DNA of 64,000 nt, taken from assembly GCA_025363715.1 (NCBI GenBank), contig JANYLR010000054.1, forward strand, positions 34,201-98,200, given 5' to 3'. A model generated the notes under the pieces. It saw only the letters and a list, made by a program, of their open reading frames with translations, made no database searches and was not told the origin of the DNA. Below are positions 45,106 through 55,861 of this stretch, piece after piece. Origin of the DNA: Holophagaceae bacterium. GTDB taxonomy: Bacteria > Acidobacteriota > Holophagae > Holophagales > Holophagaceae. Every line of letters begins with the position of its first letter. Position 1 is the stretch's first letter. Made by a program: the position numbers and the translations under genes.

Positions 45106-45975
45106 TCACATCCCCAGTGGATCGTACGGGAGATCCATGGCGCCCTTCCAGGCCCCGAAGAGCCGAGTGCGGGTCCAACCCTCGGCCTGGGGGCGCAGGC
45201 GGCGCAGGCGGCGGGAAAGGAACCAGACGCTGCCATCCTTGATGCGCAGTTCGTCATAGCTGGCCAGGCGCACCTTGGCCATGTCCTCCGGAGCGACCTT
45301 GCCGGGGAACACCGTCCAGGCCCAGCGCCTGGCGGCCAGACCCTCGGCCCAGGCACGGCTTTCGAGCAGTGCGGGGTCGGTGGCCACGATCAGTCCCGCG
45401 ATGCCGGCCTTTCCCCAGATGAAGCCGTCGAAGCGAGTCAGGGTATTTCCCTTCCGCGAGAAGGGCCCCGTGCCCGGCACGCGCCACCGGGACAGGCAAG
45501 CGAGGGCGTCGTCGTGTCTTGTCTTGAACTGGAGGATGAGCGTCGAGGGTTCATTCATCCTGATATCACCGCCCATGGCCTGGACCTCGGGGCCGATGGC
45601 CGCGGCCACCCGCGGGGCATCGAGGACGGAGCCATCCTGCAGCCGCCAGCCCTTCTGCAAAGTGACCCGCCAGCGCCTGCCATGGCGCGAGACCTCGAGC
45701 TCCGAAACCAGCTGTCCCGCCCAGGAGCCGCCGGGGGCTTTTTCAATCAACGCGAGGTCCGACTGGGTGGCCAGGAAGGCCTCCACGCCGGGTCCGGCCG
45801 GCAGGAGCACCTCCAGCTGGGCGGTGTCCTGGCCGAATTCCGGGCTCGCCGGCACGAAGAGTTCCCGGCCCTCCGTGAGGGGAATGGGCACCAGCGTGTT
45901 CTGGTGGATCCAGTACCAGCCCGAGGCCAGCACGGCCAGAAGCAGCAGGATGGACAGGCTCAGCCGCGCCTTCAT
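45106..45975 (-). CDS. Exported protein, possibly shortened extracellular solute-binding (family 5)-like
   Basis: MKARLSLSILLLLAVLASGWYWIHQN...; WRVTLQKGWRLQDGSVLDAPRVAAAI and VPGTGPFSRKGN resemble SBP_bac_5 motifs. Confidence 0.5.
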   Translation of the reverse strand: MKARLSLSILLLLAVLASGWYWIHQNTLVPIPLTEGRELFVPASPEFGQDTAQLEVLLPAGPGVEAFLATQSDLALIEKAPGGSWAGQLVSELEVSRHGRRWRVTLQKGWRLQDGSVLDAPRVAAAIGPEVQAMGGDIRMNEPSTLILQFKTRHDDALACLSRWRVPGTGPFSRKGNTLTRFDGFIWGKAGIAGLIVATDPALLESRAWAEGLAARRWAWTVFPGKVAPEDMAKVRLASYDELRIKDGSVWFLSRRLRRLRPQAEGWTRTRLFGAWKGAMDLPYDPLGM

Positions 45976-45976
45976 G

Positions 45977-47005
45977 TCAGGCCTCCTGGAAGAGGTGCGC
46001 CAGTGGTTCGATGCGACGCAGAGCCGCCTCGATATCGACCATGGCCAAATCGCGATGGGGGATGAAGCGGATGGCAGAACCCACCGGCAGGGTCCGCACG
46101 CCCACGGATTCGAGGGCCGCCACCGCCACCGCCGCCTGGGGCACCGGGACCAGCAGGATGTTGGTCTCCGGCATGGGCGCTGCGATGCCAAAACCCCGCA
46201 GGCCCTCGGCGAGGCGCCGGGTCTTGGCGTGGTCCTCGGCAAGCCGCGGCAGATAATCCAGGGCCACCAGTCCCGCGGCACCCATCACGCCGCCCTGGCG
46301 GACGCCACCCCCCAGCATCTTGCGAAGCCTGCGGGCCTCAGCCATGGCGGGCTTCGAGCCACTGAGAAGCGAACCCATGGGGGCGCCCAGTCCCTTGCTC
46401 AGGCAGACCTGCACCGTGTCCACGCCTTCGGTCAGCGCGGAAAGTGGAACGTCAAGCGCCGCGGCGGCATGCCAAAGCCGGGCGCCATCCAGGTGCACCG
46501 CCAGCTTCGCGGTCTTGGCGGTAGCCACGAGGGCTCGATGCTCAGGCTGGGGCGTCACCGTGCCACCAGCGAAGTTGTGGGTGTTCTCCAGGCAGAGCAG
46601 CGTGGTGCGCAGCGTGTAGTAGGGACCGGGTGAGCCGGCGGCGCGACTGACCTGGACCGGCGTGGGTCGACCGGGCCCACCCTCCCAGGCCAGGGCTTCG
46701 GGCATGCCGCCCGCCAGCCAGGCGCCGGTACCCAGTTCCGAACCCAGCACGTGGGCCTGGGCCGGGGCCAGGAAGCGATCGCCCCGCCGCAGGTGGAGCA
46801 TCAGACCGATGAGGTTGCCCATGCAGCCGGAGGGCACCCAGAGGGCCGCCTCCATGCCCAGCAGTTCCGCCACGCGTTCTTCAAGCAGAGCCAGGGTGGG
46901 ATCGCGCTCCAGCACGTCATCTCCCACTTCGGCGGCGGCCATGGCCGCCCTCATTTCAACCGAGGGCTGGGTGACGGTATCGGAGCGGAGGTCGATGGCG
47001 CGCAT
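45977..47005 (-). CDS. ltaE: Low-specificity L-threonine aldolase
   Basis: [31 protein letters not shown]...[12 protein letters not shown]...[13 protein letters not shown]. Confidence 0.92.
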   Translation of the reverse strand: MRAIDLRSDTVTQPSVEMRAAMAAAEVGDDVLERDPTLALLEERVAELLGMEAALWVPSGCMGNLIGLMLHLRRGDRFLAPAQAHVLGSELGTGAWLAGGMPEALAWEGGPGRPTPVQVSRAAGSPGPYYTLRTTLLCLENTHNFAGGTVTPQPEHRALVATAKTAKLAVHLDGARLWHAAAALDVPLSALTEGVDTVQVCLSKGLGAPMGSLLSGSKPAMAEARRLRKMLGGGVRQGGVMGAAGLVALDYLPRLAEDHAKTRRLAEGLRGFGIAAPMPETNILLVPVPQAAVAVAALESVGVRTLPVGSAIRFIPHRDLAMVDIEAALRRIEPLAHLFQEA

Positions 47006-47053
47006 GGGGAGATTCAATCATGCATGGCACACTAATTGTTCAAGGGAGATTGA

Positions 47054-47935
47054 ATGAACCTGCTGCACGCCATCCTCCTGGGACTCATCCAGGGCCTGAC
47101 GGAATTTCTGCCCGTGTCCTCCACGGCCCACCTCACCCTGGCCGAGCACCTGATGTTCGGCGGCAAGCCCATGCCCCTGGCCTTCGATGTGCTGCTGCAC
47201 GTGGGCACCCTGGTGGCCCTCATGATCTATTTCCGCCGGGAACTGCTCCAGGTGGTCATGGGCTGCTTCGGGATGGACAAGGAGGGCCGGAGGCTCGCGA
47301 TCTGGCTGTTCGTGGCCATGATCCCCACGGGCATCTTCGGGCTGGCCACCCGGGGCGTGAAGGAGGCCGCCAAGGAGCATCTCTGGGTGTACGGCGTGGG
47401 CCTGCTCTGCACCGCCGGGCTGCTCTTCTTCGCCAACCGAATGAGCCGGGAGCGGGTGAATCCACAGGACCAGGATCTGGCCGGGCGGGACCTTCCGGAC
47501 CTCCGGGCCATGGACGCGCTGGCCGTGGGAACGATCCAGGGCATCGGGGGGGGCTTCGGCCTGTCCCGGTCCGGGTCCACCATCTCAATCGGCGTGTTCC
47601 GCGGCCTGAAGCTTCCGGCCTCGGCCCGCTTCAGCTTCCTCCTGGGCATGCCCACCATCGCCGCGGCGGCGGTGGTCGAGCTGCGGGGGCTGCTGAAGCC
47701 CCTCCTGAAGCACCAGCCCCTGCCGGCGGACATGGCTTTCCCGCCGGGTTCGCTATCTCCCATCCTGCTCTGCAGCGTGGGCGTGATCGCGGCCGCCATC
47801 TCCGGCTACTTGGCCATCGGCCTGTTGGACCGGTTCACCCGCAGGCCCCGGCTCAATGGCTTTGCCATCTACTGTCTGGGCATGGGCCTGGTGATGCTCA
47901 CGCTGGGCGCCTCGGGGGCCCTTGGCCACCGCTGA
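47054..47935 (+). CDS. uppP: Undecaprenyl-diphosphatase
   Basis: 293 aa; LIQGLTEFLPVSSTAHLTLAEHL; GFGLSRSGSTIS. Confidence 0.95.
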   Translation: MNLLHAILLGLIQGLTEFLPVSSTAHLTLAEHLMFGGKPMPLAFDVLLHVGTLVALMIYFRRELLQVVMGCFGMDKEGRRLAIWLFVAMIPTGIFGLATRGVKEAAKEHLWVYGVGLLCTAGLLFFANRMSRERVNPQDQDLAGRDLPDLRAMDALAVGTIQGIGGGFGLSRSGSTISIGVFRGLKLPASARFSFLLGMPTIAAAAVVELRGLLKPLLKHQPLPADMAFPPGSLSPILLCSVGVIAAAISGYLAIGLLDRFTRRPRLNGFAIYCLGMGLVMLTLGASGALGHR

Positions 47936-48042
47936 AGCCAGGGCACTCTCCGTTCGCCGGTCCATGCACCCCGTTCACCGATGGCTCCCTCCAGGCCCGA
48001 CCGGCAGCACCTAGACTGGTGCCTTCCCATCCGGAGGCCGCG

Positions 48043-48804
48043 GTGATCGTGCTGAACGAGGTCCACAAGTCCTTCACCGTGAAGGACCGCAAGTCCCGAA
48101 CCACCAAGCGCATTGATGCTGTTCGCGGCATCTCCCTCACGGTGAAGCCTGGCGAGATCTACGGCCTGCTCGGCCCCAACGGCGCCGGCAAGTCCACGAC
48201 CCTGCGGATGATCGCGGGTTTGATGGATCCAGATGCCGGCAGCATCGATGTCTGCGGCTTCGACACCCGGAAGAGCTCCGAATCCGTGCGCGGCTGCATG
48301 GGCTACCTCAGCACAGATATGAGCGTCTACACCCGCTTCACCCCCCGGGAGCTGCTGCGGATCTTCGGGGAGTTCCAGGACGTGGATCCCGCGACGGCTG
48401 AGCGCCGGGGCCTGCACCTGCTGGACAAGCTCCAGCTCGCGGACTTCGCGGACGTGAAGATGGAGGGCTTCTCCTCGGGGCAGAAGCAGAAGGTGAGCAT
48501 CGCCCGGGCCCTGCTGCACGATCCCAAGGTGGTGATCTTCGACGAGCCCACCACGGGGCTCGACGTGCTCACGGCCAAGACCGTGCTGGACCTGCTGCGC
48601 ATCATGCGGGAAGAGGGCCGCACCGTGATCGTCTCCACCCACGTCATGCCCATGGTGGAAGACATCTGCGACCGGGTGGGCATCATCTTCGACGGCAAGC
48701 TGTATGGGGATGCGCCGCCCCGGGACATCCTGCAAGCCAGGCGCGCCAAGACCCTGGATGAAGTGTTCTTCCAGCTCGCAGCCGAAGTTGAAGGGGGGAA
48801 CTGA
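48043..48804 (+). CDS. ABC transporter ATP-binding protein (NatA-like)
   Basis: GTG start 48043; LLGPNGAGKSTTLRMIAG; SSGQKQKVSIARALLHDPKVVIFDEPTTGLD. Confidence 0.92.
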   Translation: MIVLNEVHKSFTVKDRKSRTTKRIDAVRGISLTVKPGEIYGLLGPNGAGKSTTLRMIAGLMDPDAGSIDVCGFDTRKSSESVRGCMGYLSTDMSVYTRFTPRELLRIFGEFQDVDPATAERRGLHLLDKLQLADFADVKMEGFSSGQKQKVSIARALLHDPKVVIFDEPTTGLDVLTAKTVLDLLRIMREEGRTVIVSTHVMPMVEDICDRVGIIFDGKLYGDAPPRDILQARRAKTLDEVFFQLAAEVEGGN

Positions 48805-49994
48805 TGCGCGGCGCCCTGCTCATCGCCAAGAAGGAGTTCCTGGAACTCTCCAAGGACAAGAAGACGATGTTCCTCGCCTTCGTCCTGCCCTTCCTCCTCT
48901 ACCCCGCCATATTCGGCATGATGGCCAAGATGGGCCGGCGGGACGAGGCCCAGAACCGCAACAAGGCCAGTCGGGTGTACGTTTCTGATCCCTCGGGCGT
49001 GGTGGAGGGCTTGCTGGCTTCGGATGCCAAGCATTTTGAACGGGTGCAGCGGCCCGACGGCGACCTGAAACAGGCCATCCGGGACCAGAAGCTGGAGTTG
49101 GCGCTGGAGGTCGATCCCAAGGCCACCGAGGCCCTCCAGAAGCACGAGACCTTTGCCATCACCGCCACCATGGACGAAAGCGAGCGGTCCTCAGAAGTGG
49201 CCCTGAAGCGCCTGAAGACCACCCTCGCCACCCAGGAGAAGAGCTGGGTGCAGGGCCGGCTCCAGGTGCTTGGCGCCTCGGCCCAGCTGGCGGAACCTAT
49301 CAAGCTGACCGTCAAGAATGCTGCCGACGTGGGTCTGGAAATTGGCAAGGCCCTGGGCCGGTTCCTGCCCTACCTCCTGATGATCATGATGTACACCGGC
49401 TCCATGCAGCACGGCATCTACGCCACCGCCGGGGAGAAAGAGCGCCACACGCTCTTGAGCCTCATGGCCACCCGCCTGCCGCGCAATCAGATTATCCTGG
49501 GCAAGCTGCTCTATATCTTCTGCATGGGCGTCATCGCGGCCCTGCTGAACCTCCTGAGCATGGGCGTTTCCGTGGCCTTCCTCGGCGGGGGCACGAGCAG
49601 CTCCATGCAGGCCATGGCGGCCATCGCCAACCCGATGACTCTGGGCCTTACCTTCCTGATCATGGTGCCCCTGGGCCTCTTCTTCTCGAACTTCATCCTG
49701 CTCATGGGCATCCAGGCCAGGAACACCATCGAGGCGGGCAGCGCCATCACGCCTGGCATCTTCCTCGTGGTGTTCCTCGGCGTCTTCGCCATGGCCCCGG
49801 GCGTGGACAAGATGGCCTTCCTATCCTACGTGCCGGTGGTGAACGTCTGCCTGGCCCTGCGGAAGCTGTTCAGCCAGCAGTTCAGCTGGATCGAGTACTT
49901 CATCGCCTTCACGATGACGGTGGGCCTGGCGGGACTCATGACCCTGGTCTCCACCCGCATCCTCAACCAGGAAAAGGCCCTCTTCAAGATGTGA
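48804..49994 (+). CDS. ABC transporter permease (NatB/ABC-2 type)
   Basis: 396 aa; N-term MRGALLIAKKEFLELSKDKKTMFLAFVLPFLLYP; overlaps ATPase stop. Confidence 0.9.
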   Translation: MRGALLIAKKEFLELSKDKKTMFLAFVLPFLLYPAIFGMMAKMGRRDEAQNRNKASRVYVSDPSGVVEGLLASDAKHFERVQRPDGDLKQAIRDQKLELALEVDPKATEALQKHETFAITATMDESERSSEVALKRLKTTLATQEKSWVQGRLQVLGASAQLAEPIKLTVKNAADVGLEIGKALGRFLPYLLMIMMYTGSMQHGIYATAGEKERHTLLSLMATRLPRNQIILGKLLYIFCMGVIAALLNLLSMGVSVAFLGGGTSSSMQAMAAIANPMTLGLTFLIMVPLGLFFSNFILLMGIQARNTIEAGSAITPGIFLVVFLGVFAMAPGVDKMAFLSYVPVVNVCLALRKLFSQQFSWIEYFIAFTMTVGLAGLMTLVSTRILNQEKALFKM

Positions 49995-50064
49995 TAATCA
50001 TCTTCGATGCCATGCGACCCGGATTTGCCTGAGAAACCCTGTCACTCTATAGTTTCTCCAAGGC

Positions 50065-50613
50065 ATGCAGAGGAACCCGCAGATGACGAAGGCCAAGACT
50101 GAATCCACCCCCAAGCCCGCACCGGCACCAGCCCAGCCCGCGGCTCATGCCCTGGCGGGAGCCCTTACCAAGGCTCTGAAGCTGGTGCAGACCGGCAAGC
50201 ACCCCGAGGCCGCCAAGGCCCTCGAGGCTCTGGCCCAGGAGGCTCAGGTCCTGGGCGACTGGTCCATGAAACGCCGGGCCCAGGTCTACCTGTCCCTGGT
50301 GGATTCGAAGATCCACCCGCCCAAGGCTGCCGCGGCTGACGCCATCACCGATATCCAGGCCTGCCTCAACCGGGGCGAAACGGACGAGGCCATCAAGCTC
50401 AGCGAAAAGGCCATCAAGAGCCACCCGACCAAGGGCTCCCTCCACTACCTCCAGGCAGTGGCCTTCGCCCAGGCCGAAAATGCTGACGCATCCGCGGAAA
50501 GCCTGAAGAAGGCCGTGGAACTGGATGGCGACTTCCTCTTCCAGTGGTTCATGGAACCCGACTTCAACCCCATCCGGAAATCCCCCCTCTTCGCCTTCAC
50601 CGAAGGCCATTGA
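50065..50613 (+). CDS. TPR-like hypothetical protein
   Basis: 182 aa; helical repeats; RGETDEAIKLSEKAIKSHPTKGSLHYLQAVAFAQAENADASAESLKKAVELDGDF. Confidence 0.7.
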   Translation: MQRNPQMTKAKTESTPKPAPAPAQPAAHALAGALTKALKLVQTGKHPEAAKALEALAQEAQVLGDWSMKRRAQVYLSLVDSKIHPPKAAAADAITDIQACLNRGETDEAIKLSEKAIKSHPTKGSLHYLQAVAFAQAENADASAESLKKAVELDGDFLFQWFMEPDFNPIRKSPLFAFTEGH

Positions 50614-50631
50614 CCCCGGGGCCCACACGCC

Positions 50632-51621
50632 ATGGGTGGCCAATCTTCCCTTGATGCCGACCAGCCGCTGCGCGTGGTCGCACTAGGAGGGGGCACCGGC
50701 CTCGCCGCCCTGCTGCGGGCCCTCAAGCGGGAGGCGGGCCGCAACCGGGACCCCTGGAAGCTGACGGGAATCGTCACCGTTTCCGATAACGGCGGGTCCT
50801 CGGGCCGCCTGCGGGCGGAATTGGGTGGCATCCCGCCCGGGGACCTCCGGAACTGTCTATCGGCCCTCACCCTGGAAGATTCAGCCCTCTCCGACCTCCT
50901 GAACTACCGGTTCCGGGGCGAGGGCAGCCTGGCCGGGCATTCCTTGGGGAACCTGATGCTCTGGGCCCTCGCGGACCTCACGGGCGACTGGGTGCGGGCC
51001 ATCCGCCAACTCTCCGGAGTACTGGTGACTCTGGGCCGGCTGTTCCCCTCGACCGTGGTGCCCGTCACCCTCTGCGCAGAAGACATGGCTGGCCGTCATT
51101 ATGTCGGGGAGACGGAGGTGGGCTCCTGCAATCCGCCCCTGGCTAGGCTCTGGCTCGAGCCCCGGGACGCCGAACCCCTGCCGGAGGCCGTGCTGGCCCT
51201 CCTGCGCTCAGACCTGGTCATCCTTTCGCCCGGCAGCCTCTATACCTCCACCATCTCGAATCTCCTACTGGATGAACTGCAGGAGGCCGTGGAGTCTTCC
51301 CGTTCGCCGGTGATCTATGTGGCCAACCTCATGACGGAGCCGGGGGAAACCTCGGGGCTGGACCTGGAAACCCATGTGGCTGCCATTTCAGCCTTTGGCC
51401 GAACCAGGATCTCAGCCATCATCGCCAACGCCGCCCCCCTTCAACCGGACATGCTGGCCAGGTACCAGGTGGAGGGCGGCGAGCCGCTCCTGACTGAGGC
51501 GGACCGGATTCTGGATATCCCGGTCTACCGGTTCCCCCTCCTGGATCCCGAAGCCCCCATGGCAAGGCACCATCCGGACCTGTTGAACCGAGCCATCAGG
51601 GAAGTTCTGCCTAAGTTGTAA
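50632..51621 (+). CDS. yvcK: Gluconeogenesis factor YvcK/CofD-like
   Basis: 329 aa; VVALGGGTGLAALLRALK; VTVSDNGGSSGRLRAELGGIPPGDLRNCLSAL. Confidence 0.93.
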   Translation: MGGQSSLDADQPLRVVALGGGTGLAALLRALKREAGRNRDPWKLTGIVTVSDNGGSSGRLRAELGGIPPGDLRNCLSALTLEDSALSDLLNYRFRGEGSLAGHSLGNLMLWALADLTGDWVRAIRQLSGVLVTLGRLFPSTVVPVTLCAEDMAGRHYVGETEVGSCNPPLARLWLEPRDAEPLPEAVLALLRSDLVILSPGSLYTSTISNLLLDELQEAVESSRSPVIYVANLMTEPGETSGLDLETHVAAISAFGRTRISAIIANAAPLQPDMLARYQVEGGEPLLTEADRILDIPVYRFPLLDPEAPMARHHPDLLNRAIREVLPKL

Positions 51622-51747
51622 TTCCTCTATTGGCCATCCCGGGGATGCCGATGAGTGATCCAGGGCACGAATAGGGATTGTATTTTTCGGCGATATTGGT
51701 TTTTATGACAAGGATCGGGGTAGGCTAGTCCCGGCAGGAGGCATCAG

Positions 51748-52872
51748 TTGGCGCTAAGCGGCGATCTGGCGACCATGGGCCTGGAGGACATCTTCCAGTG
51801 GCTAGCCGTGGGCAAGAAGACCGGCGTGCTGGAGCTGAAGGGCCCGTTGCATACCAAGCGGGTCGCCTTTCACGAGGGCCGTATCACCAGCATCTGGTCC
51901 TCAGATCCCCGCGAGTACCTCGGCCAGTACCTCCTGGCCTTCAATCGCATCACCGAGGAACAGCTACGCGAGGCTCTCGCCACCCAGGAGGACGAACAGC
52001 AGCTGCTGGGCCGCATCCTCATCAACCGGCAGCTGGTCACCGAGGCCGAAATCCGCCGCATCGTGCAGCTGAAGGTCGAGGAGAGCATTTTCGATACCTT
52101 CCTGTGGAGTGTCGGCAGCTTTGAATTCCACGATGGCGCCGGATCCCACCAGAAATCCATGCTCCTCAGCCTGGACGTGACCGGGATCGTCCTCGAAGGC
52201 GCCCGGCGCATGGATGACTGGAAGCGCATCCGCAAGGTCATCAAGGGTGGAGATGCCGTCCTGACTCCCATCTCGGAGGCCATCGCCGAGCGGCTGCCCC
52301 TGGCGTCCGAGGATGCGGACATCCTGGCCCGCCTGGATGGCCTGAAGCGAGTGGACCAGCTGGTGCTGGACATGCGGATGCCCGAGTACAAGATCAACAA
52401 GCTGCTCTTTGACCTGCACGAGAAGGGCCTGGTGCGTATCACCAGTGCCGGTGGCAACCTGGGGGAGAATCCCAGCCTCCAACTGCAGCGGGCCCGGGCC
52501 CTGGTGGAAAAGCAGAAGCTGCAGGAAGCCCAGGAGGAGCTGCGGCGGATCCTCACGGAACAGCCCCGGCACCTCGATGCGAACAAGATGATGGCCGTGG
52601 TGCAGGATCTTCTGGAGGAGAAGAAGCTGGACCAGGAGCTCATCCCGGAACTGGCGGTGACTCTGGACGAGCTGATGACCACCAACCTGGGCCCCAACGA
52701 GGCCTTCCTGGCCAGCCGGGTGAACGGCCTGTGGTCCATCAAGGATATTCTTTCCATCGCGCCCTTTGAGCCCAGCGAGTGCCTCGGCATCTTCTCCAAG
52801 CTCCTGAAGCGTGGGATTCTGAGGACCACGAAACCCGCCCATGGAGGCGATCAGCTCGGAGCGCAGCGCTGA
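51748..52872 (+). CDS. DUF4388 (PATAN-like) domain protein
   Basis: 374 aa; LSGDLATMGLEDIFQWLAVGKKTGVLELKGPLHTKRVAFHEGRITSIWS. Confidence 0.85.
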   Translation: MALSGDLATMGLEDIFQWLAVGKKTGVLELKGPLHTKRVAFHEGRITSIWSSDPREYLGQYLLAFNRITEEQLREALATQEDEQQLLGRILINRQLVTEAEIRRIVQLKVEESIFDTFLWSVGSFEFHDGAGSHQKSMLLSLDVTGIVLEGARRMDDWKRIRKVIKGGDAVLTPISEAIAERLPLASEDADILARLDGLKRVDQLVLDMRMPEYKINKLLFDLHEKGLVRITSAGGNLGENPSLQLQRARALVEKQKLQEAQEELRRILTEQPRHLDANKMMAVVQDLLEEKKLDQELIPELAVTLDELMTTNLGPNEAFLASRVNGLWSIKDILSIAPFEPSECLGIFSKLLKRGILRTTKPAHGGDQLGAQR

Positions 52873-52895
52873 GACCCTCCTGATCCGGAGGAACG

Positions 52896-53603
52896 ATGCG
52901 CATCGCCCTTTCTCTTCTGCTGATGGCCCTGCCTCTGGCGGCGGCCAAGAAACCGACGCCCGCCCAGCTCCAGGCTCAGGTCAAGCGGCTCACCGAGGAA
53001 CGCGACGACCTGAAGCAGCGGTTGGCGGCCATGGAGGCCCTCCAGCAGGAGGCCGGCAGTGCCAGGAAGGCCAGGGACCTCGCCCGCTCCGAAAGCGAGG
53101 CCGCGCGAAAGGAACTTGAGCTGCTCCGGGCCACTCTCAAAGAGAATCAGGGCGGCAGCGATGCCATCCTGAAGGAATTCCAGGACGCCAAGCAGGCGGC
53201 GGAGGAGGCCAGGGCCGAGGCCACGCGCCTCCGGGCCCAGAACGAGTCCCTCCAGACCAAGGCCAGCGCCGTTCCCGGTGATGGCGACCTGGTGGTCCTG
53301 GGCGAGGAGATCCAGCCTGCTCGGCCCATCAACCTCAACCGGGTGACTCCGCGCATCAAGGCCTCCAGCTTCCTGGCCGGGCGTCCCAAAGGCGTCGTGG
53401 TGGTGAACGTGCTGATCAGCGAGAAGGGTGACGTGCTTGCCTCACGATTGCTCCAGGGGCTCCCGGGCGTTTCACCGGAGGCCAGGGAGGCCGGTGAGGC
53501 CTGTGTCGAAGCCGCGAAGCACCTCGTCTTCGACCCCGCCACCTCCAAGGACGGGAAGTCGCGCTTCAAAGTCTGGCAGGGCGTCGGGTTCCACCTGGAC
53601 TAA
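52896..53603 (+). CDS. Exported coiled-coil protein with TonB_C-like C-terminus
   Basis: 235 aa; signal peptide; long charged coiled coil; [32 protein letters not shown]...[12 protein letters not shown]. Confidence 0.65.
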   Translation: MRIALSLLLMALPLAAAKKPTPAQLQAQVKRLTEERDDLKQRLAAMEALQQEAGSARKARDLARSESEAARKELELLRATLKENQGGSDAILKEFQDAKQAAEEARAEATRLRAQNESLQTKASAVPGDGDLVVLGEEIQPARPINLNRVTPRIKASSFLAGRPKGVVVVNVLISEKGDVLASRLLQGLPGVSPEAREAGEACVEAAKHLVFDPATSKDGKSRFKVWQGVGFHLD

Positions 53604-53766
53604 GCCCAACGGGGCGCCGCCGGAGGCGCGTGTCGATGCGGTCCAAATGGTTGTTCAAACAATTAATTTTTTTTATAATTATGTTTTATTTTTTAATTTT
53701 TACTTATTTCAATGTCCGCCCAATCTGATGGAAGACGAACCGCCTGCGCAATTTCAAGGAGTCTCC

Positions 53767-55176
53767 ATGGCTGGGAAAACGCTCTACGACAAGTTGTGGG
53801 ATTCGCATATCGTCAGTGAAGAAAGTGACGGCACCTGCCTGATCTACATCGACCGCCACCTCATGCACGAAGTGACCAGCCCCCAGGCCTTCGAGGGCAT
53901 GCGCCTCGCCAGCCGCCTGCCCTGGCGCAAGGACAGCATCGTCGCGGTCGCCGACCACAACACCCCCACCGACCACTGGGAGAAGGGCATCGAGGAGCCC
54001 ATCGCCCGCCTGCAGGTGGAGACGCTGGACACCAACATCAAGGAGTTCGGCGCCCTGGTGTACTTTCCGTTCAAGCACGAGAACCAGGGCATCATCCACG
54101 TCATTGGCCCCGAGAACGGGACCACCCTGCCTGGCATGACCGTAGTCTGCGGTGACAGCCACACCTCCACCCACGGCGCCTTTGGCACCCTGGCGCATGG
54201 CATCGGCACTTCCGAGGTCGAGCATGTCCTGGCCACGCAGACTCTGGTGGCCAAGAAGTCGAAGTGCATGCTGGTGCGGGTGGAGGGGAACCTGGGCCAG
54301 GGCGTCACGGCCAAGGACATCGCCCTGGCGGTGATCGGAAGGATCGGCACTGCGGGTGGCACCGGGTTCGCGATCGAGTTCGGCGGCACCGCCATCCGCT
54401 CCCTTTCCATGGAAGGCCGGATGACCGTCTGCAACCTCGCCATCGAAGCCGGCGCTCGCGCGGGCCTGATCGCCCCTGACGAAAAGACCGTCGCCTACCT
54501 GAAGGGCCGCACCTTCTCGCCCAAGGGGCAGGACTGGGACCGGGCGGTCGCCTACTGGGCCACCCTGCCCTCTGATGTCGACGCCAGCTTCGATGCCATG
54601 GTCGAGCTCAAGGCCGAAGACATCGCCCCCCAGGTGACCTGGGGCACCTCTCCTGAGCAGGTGCTGGCGGTGGGTGGCCGTGTGCCGAACCCCGCCGCTG
54701 AGGCCGATCCCATCCGGCGCCTCGGCATCGAGCGGGCGCTGCATTACATGGGCCTCACCGCCGACATGCCCATCACCGAGATCAAGGTGGACAAGGTGTT
54801 CATCGGCTCCTGCACCAATTCGCGTATCGAGGACCTGCGGGCCGCCGCGGGCATCGCCAAGGGCAGGCAGAAGGCTGCCAGCGTGAATCAGGTGCTGGTG
54901 GTGCCCGGATCAGGCCAGGTCAAGCGCCAGGCCGAGGCCGAAGGGCTCGACAAGATCTTCACCGCCGCCGGCTTCGAGTGGCGCGAACCCGGTTGCTCCA
55001 TGTGCCTGGCGATGAATGCCGACCGCCTGATCCCGGGCGAGCGGTGCGCCTCGACCTCGAACCGCAATTTCGAAGGGCGCCAGGGACCGGGAGGCCGCAC
55101 CCATCTGGTCAGTCCTGAAATGGCCGCCGCCGCGGCGATCGCTGGCCACTTCGTCGATGTCCGTAATCTGTACTGA
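53767..55176 (+). CDS. leuC: 3-isopropylmalate dehydratase large subunit
   Basis: [68 protein letters not shown]. Confidence 0.96.
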   Translation: MAGKTLYDKLWDSHIVSEESDGTCLIYIDRHLMHEVTSPQAFEGMRLASRLPWRKDSIVAVADHNTPTDHWEKGIEEPIARLQVETLDTNIKEFGALVYFPFKHENQGIIHVIGPENGTTLPGMTVVCGDSHTSTHGAFGTLAHGIGTSEVEHVLATQTLVAKKSKCMLVRVEGNLGQGVTAKDIALAVIGRIGTAGGTGFAIEFGGTAIRSLSMEGRMTVCNLAIEAGARAGLIAPDEKTVAYLKGRTFSPKGQDWDRAVAYWATLPSDVDASFDAMVELKAEDIAPQVTWGTSPEQVLAVGGRVPNPAAEADPIRRLGIERALHYMGLTADMPITEIKVDKVFIGSCTNSRIEDLRAAAGIAKGRQKAASVNQVLVVPGSGQVKRQAEAEGLDKIFTAAGFEWREPGCSMCLAMNADRLIPGERCASTSNRNFEGRQGPGGRTHLVSPEMAAAAAIAGHFVDVRNLY

Positions 55177-55188
55177 CCGGGAGAGCCC

Positions 55189-55827
55189 ATGAAATCCTTC
55201 AAGCAACTCAAAGGGCTGGTGTTCCCACTGGACCGCGCCAATGTGGACACCGACGCCATCATTCCCAAGCAGTTCCTCAAGTCGATCAAGCGCTCCGGCT
55301 TCGGACCCTACCTCTTCGATGAATGGCGGTACCTGGACCATGGCGAACCCGACATGGACTGCACCAAGCGCCCGCTGAACCCGGATTTCCTCCTGAACCA
55401 GACCCGCTACCGGACCGCCCAGATCTTGCTGGCCCGGGACAACTTCGGCTGCGGCTCCAGCCGCGAACACGCCCCCTGGGCCATCGAGGGCTTTGGCTTC
55501 CAGGTCATCATCGCCCCCTCCTTCGCCGATATATTCTTTGGCAACTGCTACAAGAACGGCCTCCTTCCCATCGTGGCCCCGGCAGACCTCGTCGAACGGC
55601 TCTTCCGGGAAAGCCTGGCCAGCGAAGCCTACCTCCTCGAGGTGGACCTCGAACGGCAGAAGGTGACCCTGCCCTCTGGCGATGCCTTCGGCTTCGACAT
55701 CACGCCGCACCGCAAACACTGCCTGCTGAATGGGCTGGACGAGATCGGCCTGACCCTTCAGCAGGCAGACAAAATCAGGGCCTTCGAAGCCCGCCACAAG
55801 AGCGCGCAGCCCTGGCTCTTCGCCTGA
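55189..55827 (+). CDS. leuD: 3-isopropylmalate dehydratase small subunit
   Basis: 212 aa; [33 protein letters not shown]. Confidence 0.96.
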   Translation: MKSFKQLKGLVFPLDRANVDTDAIIPKQFLKSIKRSGFGPYLFDEWRYLDHGEPDMDCTKRPLNPDFLLNQTRYRTAQILLARDNFGCGSSREHAPWAIEGFGFQVIIAPSFADIFFGNCYKNGLLPIVAPADLVERLFRESLASEAYLLEVDLERQKVTLPSGDAFGFDITPHRKHCLLNGLDEIGLTLQQADKIRAFEARHKSAQPWLFA

Positions 55828-55861
55828 CCCGCCCACGTCCCTTCTGAAAGGACCATGACAC

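Noticed and set aside
47020-48804. 594-aa ORF as a fusion with the ABC ATPase
   Set aside because: The N-terminal ~340 aa overlap uppP in the wrong frame; the ATPase starts at GTG 48043.
53428-53766. N-terminal extension of leuC
   Set aside because: Overlaps the preceding CDS in another frame and crosses an AT-rich promoter region; the LeuC homology starts at ATG 53767.
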